Shown piece by piece: positions 5,182-6,661 of a stretch of 6,661 nt of DNA. The DNA is from an uncultured Collinsella sp. (GTDB lineage Bacteria > Actinomycetota > Coriobacteriia > Coriobacteriales > Coriobacteriaceae). A program made the translations under genes and the position numbers. The notes beneath the pieces were generated by a model. It searched no databases. It worked only from the letters and a program-made list of their open reading frames with translations, and was not told the origin of the DNA. The DNA is taken from the NCBI GenBank assembly GCA_900550415.1, contig URSO01000084.1, positions 1 to 6,661 on the forward strand, given 5' to 3'. The first letter of the stretch is position 1; each line of letters begins with the position of its first letter.

Positions 5182-6661
5182 ATGAGCTCTGAAAAACGAG
5201 GAACGATCGGTTCGTTCGCTCTGCTGGGCATGACGGTCGCCGCCGTGTTCGGTATCAAGAACATCATCAACAACAACGCGGCCATCGGCTTGGCAGCTGC
5301 GCCGTCGTTCTTCTTCGCCACGCTTTTGTACTTTGTCCCCTATACCCTGGTTACCGCTGAGTTCGTCGGCCTCAACAGGGACTCCGAGTCTGGCGTGTAC
5401 GCATGGGTTAAGACCTCGATGGGTGGTCGCTGGGCGTTCCTGACGGCATTTAGCTACTGGTTCGTTAACCTGTTCTACTTTGCGTCCGTCCTGCCCAACG
5501 TCATCATCTACGCGAGCTACGTGTTCTTTGGTGCCAATGCAGAGCTTTCGCAGCTGTGGATCACCATTATCGAGATCGTCGTCTTTGCTATCGCCACGTG
5601 GGTTTCGACCAAGGGCGCTAAGTGGATCGGCTCCATTTCCTCCTTCGGCTCGACCGCGGCTCTCGGCCTGACTGCCGTGTTCATCTTGCTGTCCCTGGCT
5701 GCTGCCTTTGGCGGCGTCGAGTTCGCTACGGCTCCTACCCCCGCTAACATGGCTCCCGACATGAGCAACTTCGCAACTATGTGGGGCTTCTTCGGTACGC
5801 TTGCCTGGATCATCCAGGGCGTTGGCGGCGCTGAGTCTGTCGGCGTGTTCCTTAACGACCTTAAGGGCGGCGTCAAGGCCTTCGTGCGCACCGTCGTTAT
5901 CGCCGGCCTGACCATCGGCCTTCTGTACGCAGGCGCTTCGCTGCTGGTCAACCTGTTCATTCCCGAGGGCGGCGTTGCCATCTCCACCGGTATCTTCGAC
6001 GTATTCGGCGCTGTCTTTGCCCACTTTGGCATTCCCATGGAAGTGTCCACGCGCGTCATTGGCCTGATCCTTCTCGCTGCCACGCTGGGCTCCCTCATGA
6101 TGTGGACCTCTGCTCCCATCAAGGTCTTCTTCACCGAGATCCCCAAGGGCGTCTTTGGTAGCAAGATCGTCGAGCTCAACGAGCACGGCATTCCCGCCCG
6201 CGCCGCTTGGCTGCAGTTCGCCATCGTCGTCCCCATCCTGATCATCCCGGCCTTGGGATCTGGTAACCTCGACGACCTGCTCATGATCGTCACCAACATG
6301 ACGGCTGCCACTGCTCTGCTCCCGCCGCTGCTGATCCTGCTTGCCTACTTTATGCTGCGCAAGAACTTCGACGCCGCTCCCCGTGACTTCCGCATGGGCT
6401 CGCGCAGCTTTGGTCTGGTCGTTGCCGCATTCCTGCTTGTGGTCTTCTGCTTTGTGCTTGTCTGCGGCACCATCCCGCTCGATCAGCCGCTGTGGCTGAC
6501 GCTGGTCTACAACGTTGGCGGTGTGGTTGTCTTCCTGGGCCTTGCCGTGATGTGGTACAACCGCTATATCAACCGCCTGCGCGAGACCGATCCCGAAGGG
6601 TGGGAGAAAGACTTGCGTCCGCCGATGAGCTCTCCGACCGATATCGTGATTTACGAGATGC
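5182..6661 (+). CDS. ygjI: APC-superfamily permease, YgjI-like (3' end cut off)
   Basis: The gene is open from ATG at 5182 to the window edge, with 493 codons visible. E. coli YgjI has about 477, so little should be missing. It encodes a hydrophobic inner-membrane protein with about 12 predicted helices of the amino acid-polyamine-organocation superfamily, nearest to the glutamate/GABA-antiporter-like branch. Helix 1 (about 11-30) ends in NIINNN. Next come AAAPSFFFATLLYFVPYTLV, the loop motif NRDSESGVYAWVKTSMGGRW and the helix-6 region GGAESVGVFLNDLKGG (215-230). These match YgjI as I remember it. The substrate is unknown. Its place after ebgAC suggests import or exchange of a compound linked to galactoside metabolism (inference). 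GGGAGGG (5172-5178) precedes ATG by only 3 bases, a short but workable spacing. K26 in helix 1, where I recall a neutral residue in YgjI, is unusual. Confidence 0.88.
   Translation, partial: MSSEKRGTIGSFALLGMTVAAVFGIKNIINNNAAIGLAAAPSFFFATLLYFVPYTLVTAEFVGLNRDSESGVYAWVKTSMGGRWAFLTAFSYWFVNLFYFASVLPNVIIYASYVFFGANAELSQLWITIIEIVVFAIATWVSTKGAKWIGSISSFGSTAALGLTAVFILLSLAAAFGGVEFATAPTPANMAPDMSNFATMWGFFGTLAWIIQGVGGAESVGVFLNDLKGGVKAFVRTVVIAGLTIGLLYAGASLLVNLFIPEGGVAISTGIFDVFGAVFAHFGIPMEVSTRVIGLILLAATLGSLMMWTSAPIKVFFTEIPKGVFGSKIVELNEHGIPARAAWLQFAIVVPILIIPALGSGNLDDLLMIVTNMTAATALLPPLLILLAYFMLRKNFDAAPRDFRMGSRSFGLVVAAFLLVVFCFVLVCGTIPLDQPLWLTLVYNVGGVVVFLGLAVMWYNRYINRLRETDPEGWEKDLRPPMSSPTDIVIYEM

Noticed and set aside
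1537..6186. A 1549-codon open reading frame on the minus strand opposite ebgA, ebgC and the permease gene
   Set aside because: It is in codon register with the three sense genes and exists because they lack TTA, CTA and TCA. The translation is rich in Val, Asp, His, Ala and Gly with no recognisable domain, and the sense proteins are clear homologues of known families.

Overview
This window looks like chromosomal DNA of a G+C-rich, host-associated anaerobe. Codon use (strong preference for G or C in third position), strong AGGAG-type ribosome binding sites and the protein sequences fit an actinobacterium of the class Coriobacteriia, for example a Collinsella relative. That assignment comes from sequence style and not from any search.

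Layout. Positions 1-166 hold a degenerate tandem array of three hairpin units with a period of about 62 bp. At least the two units nearest the gene can terminate the leftward transcript of the next gene. Positions 168-1184 on the minus strand encode a complete LacI-family repressor. A 376-bp divergent regulatory region follows (1185-1560). It carries three near-identical copies of the palindromic operator ACAACCGGTTGCAC, two of which flank the best promoter. Positions 1561-4569 encode a full GH2 beta-galactosidase that closely resembles E. coli EbgA. Three bases later comes ebgC (4573-5028), the small beta subunit, whose ribosome binding site lies inside the end of ebgA. A 153-bp gap with hairpins and a possible weak promoter leads to an APC-superfamily permease resembling E. 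coli YgjI. It starts at 5182 and runs off the right edge with 493 codons visible.

How the parts work together. The repressor probably binds the three operators and blocks ebgAC until a galactoside-derived inducer is present. EbgA and EbgC form the hydrolase. The permease presumably imports the substrate or exchanges a related metabolite. The order regulator, ebgA, ebgC, ygjI is the same as in E. coli (from memory). The repressor itself does not look like an EbgR orthologue. The two residues known to keep E. coli Ebg a poor lactase are in their wild-type state here (D95 and W963). Together with the absence of a lactose permease or PTS in the window, this suggests that the natural substrate may not be lactose.
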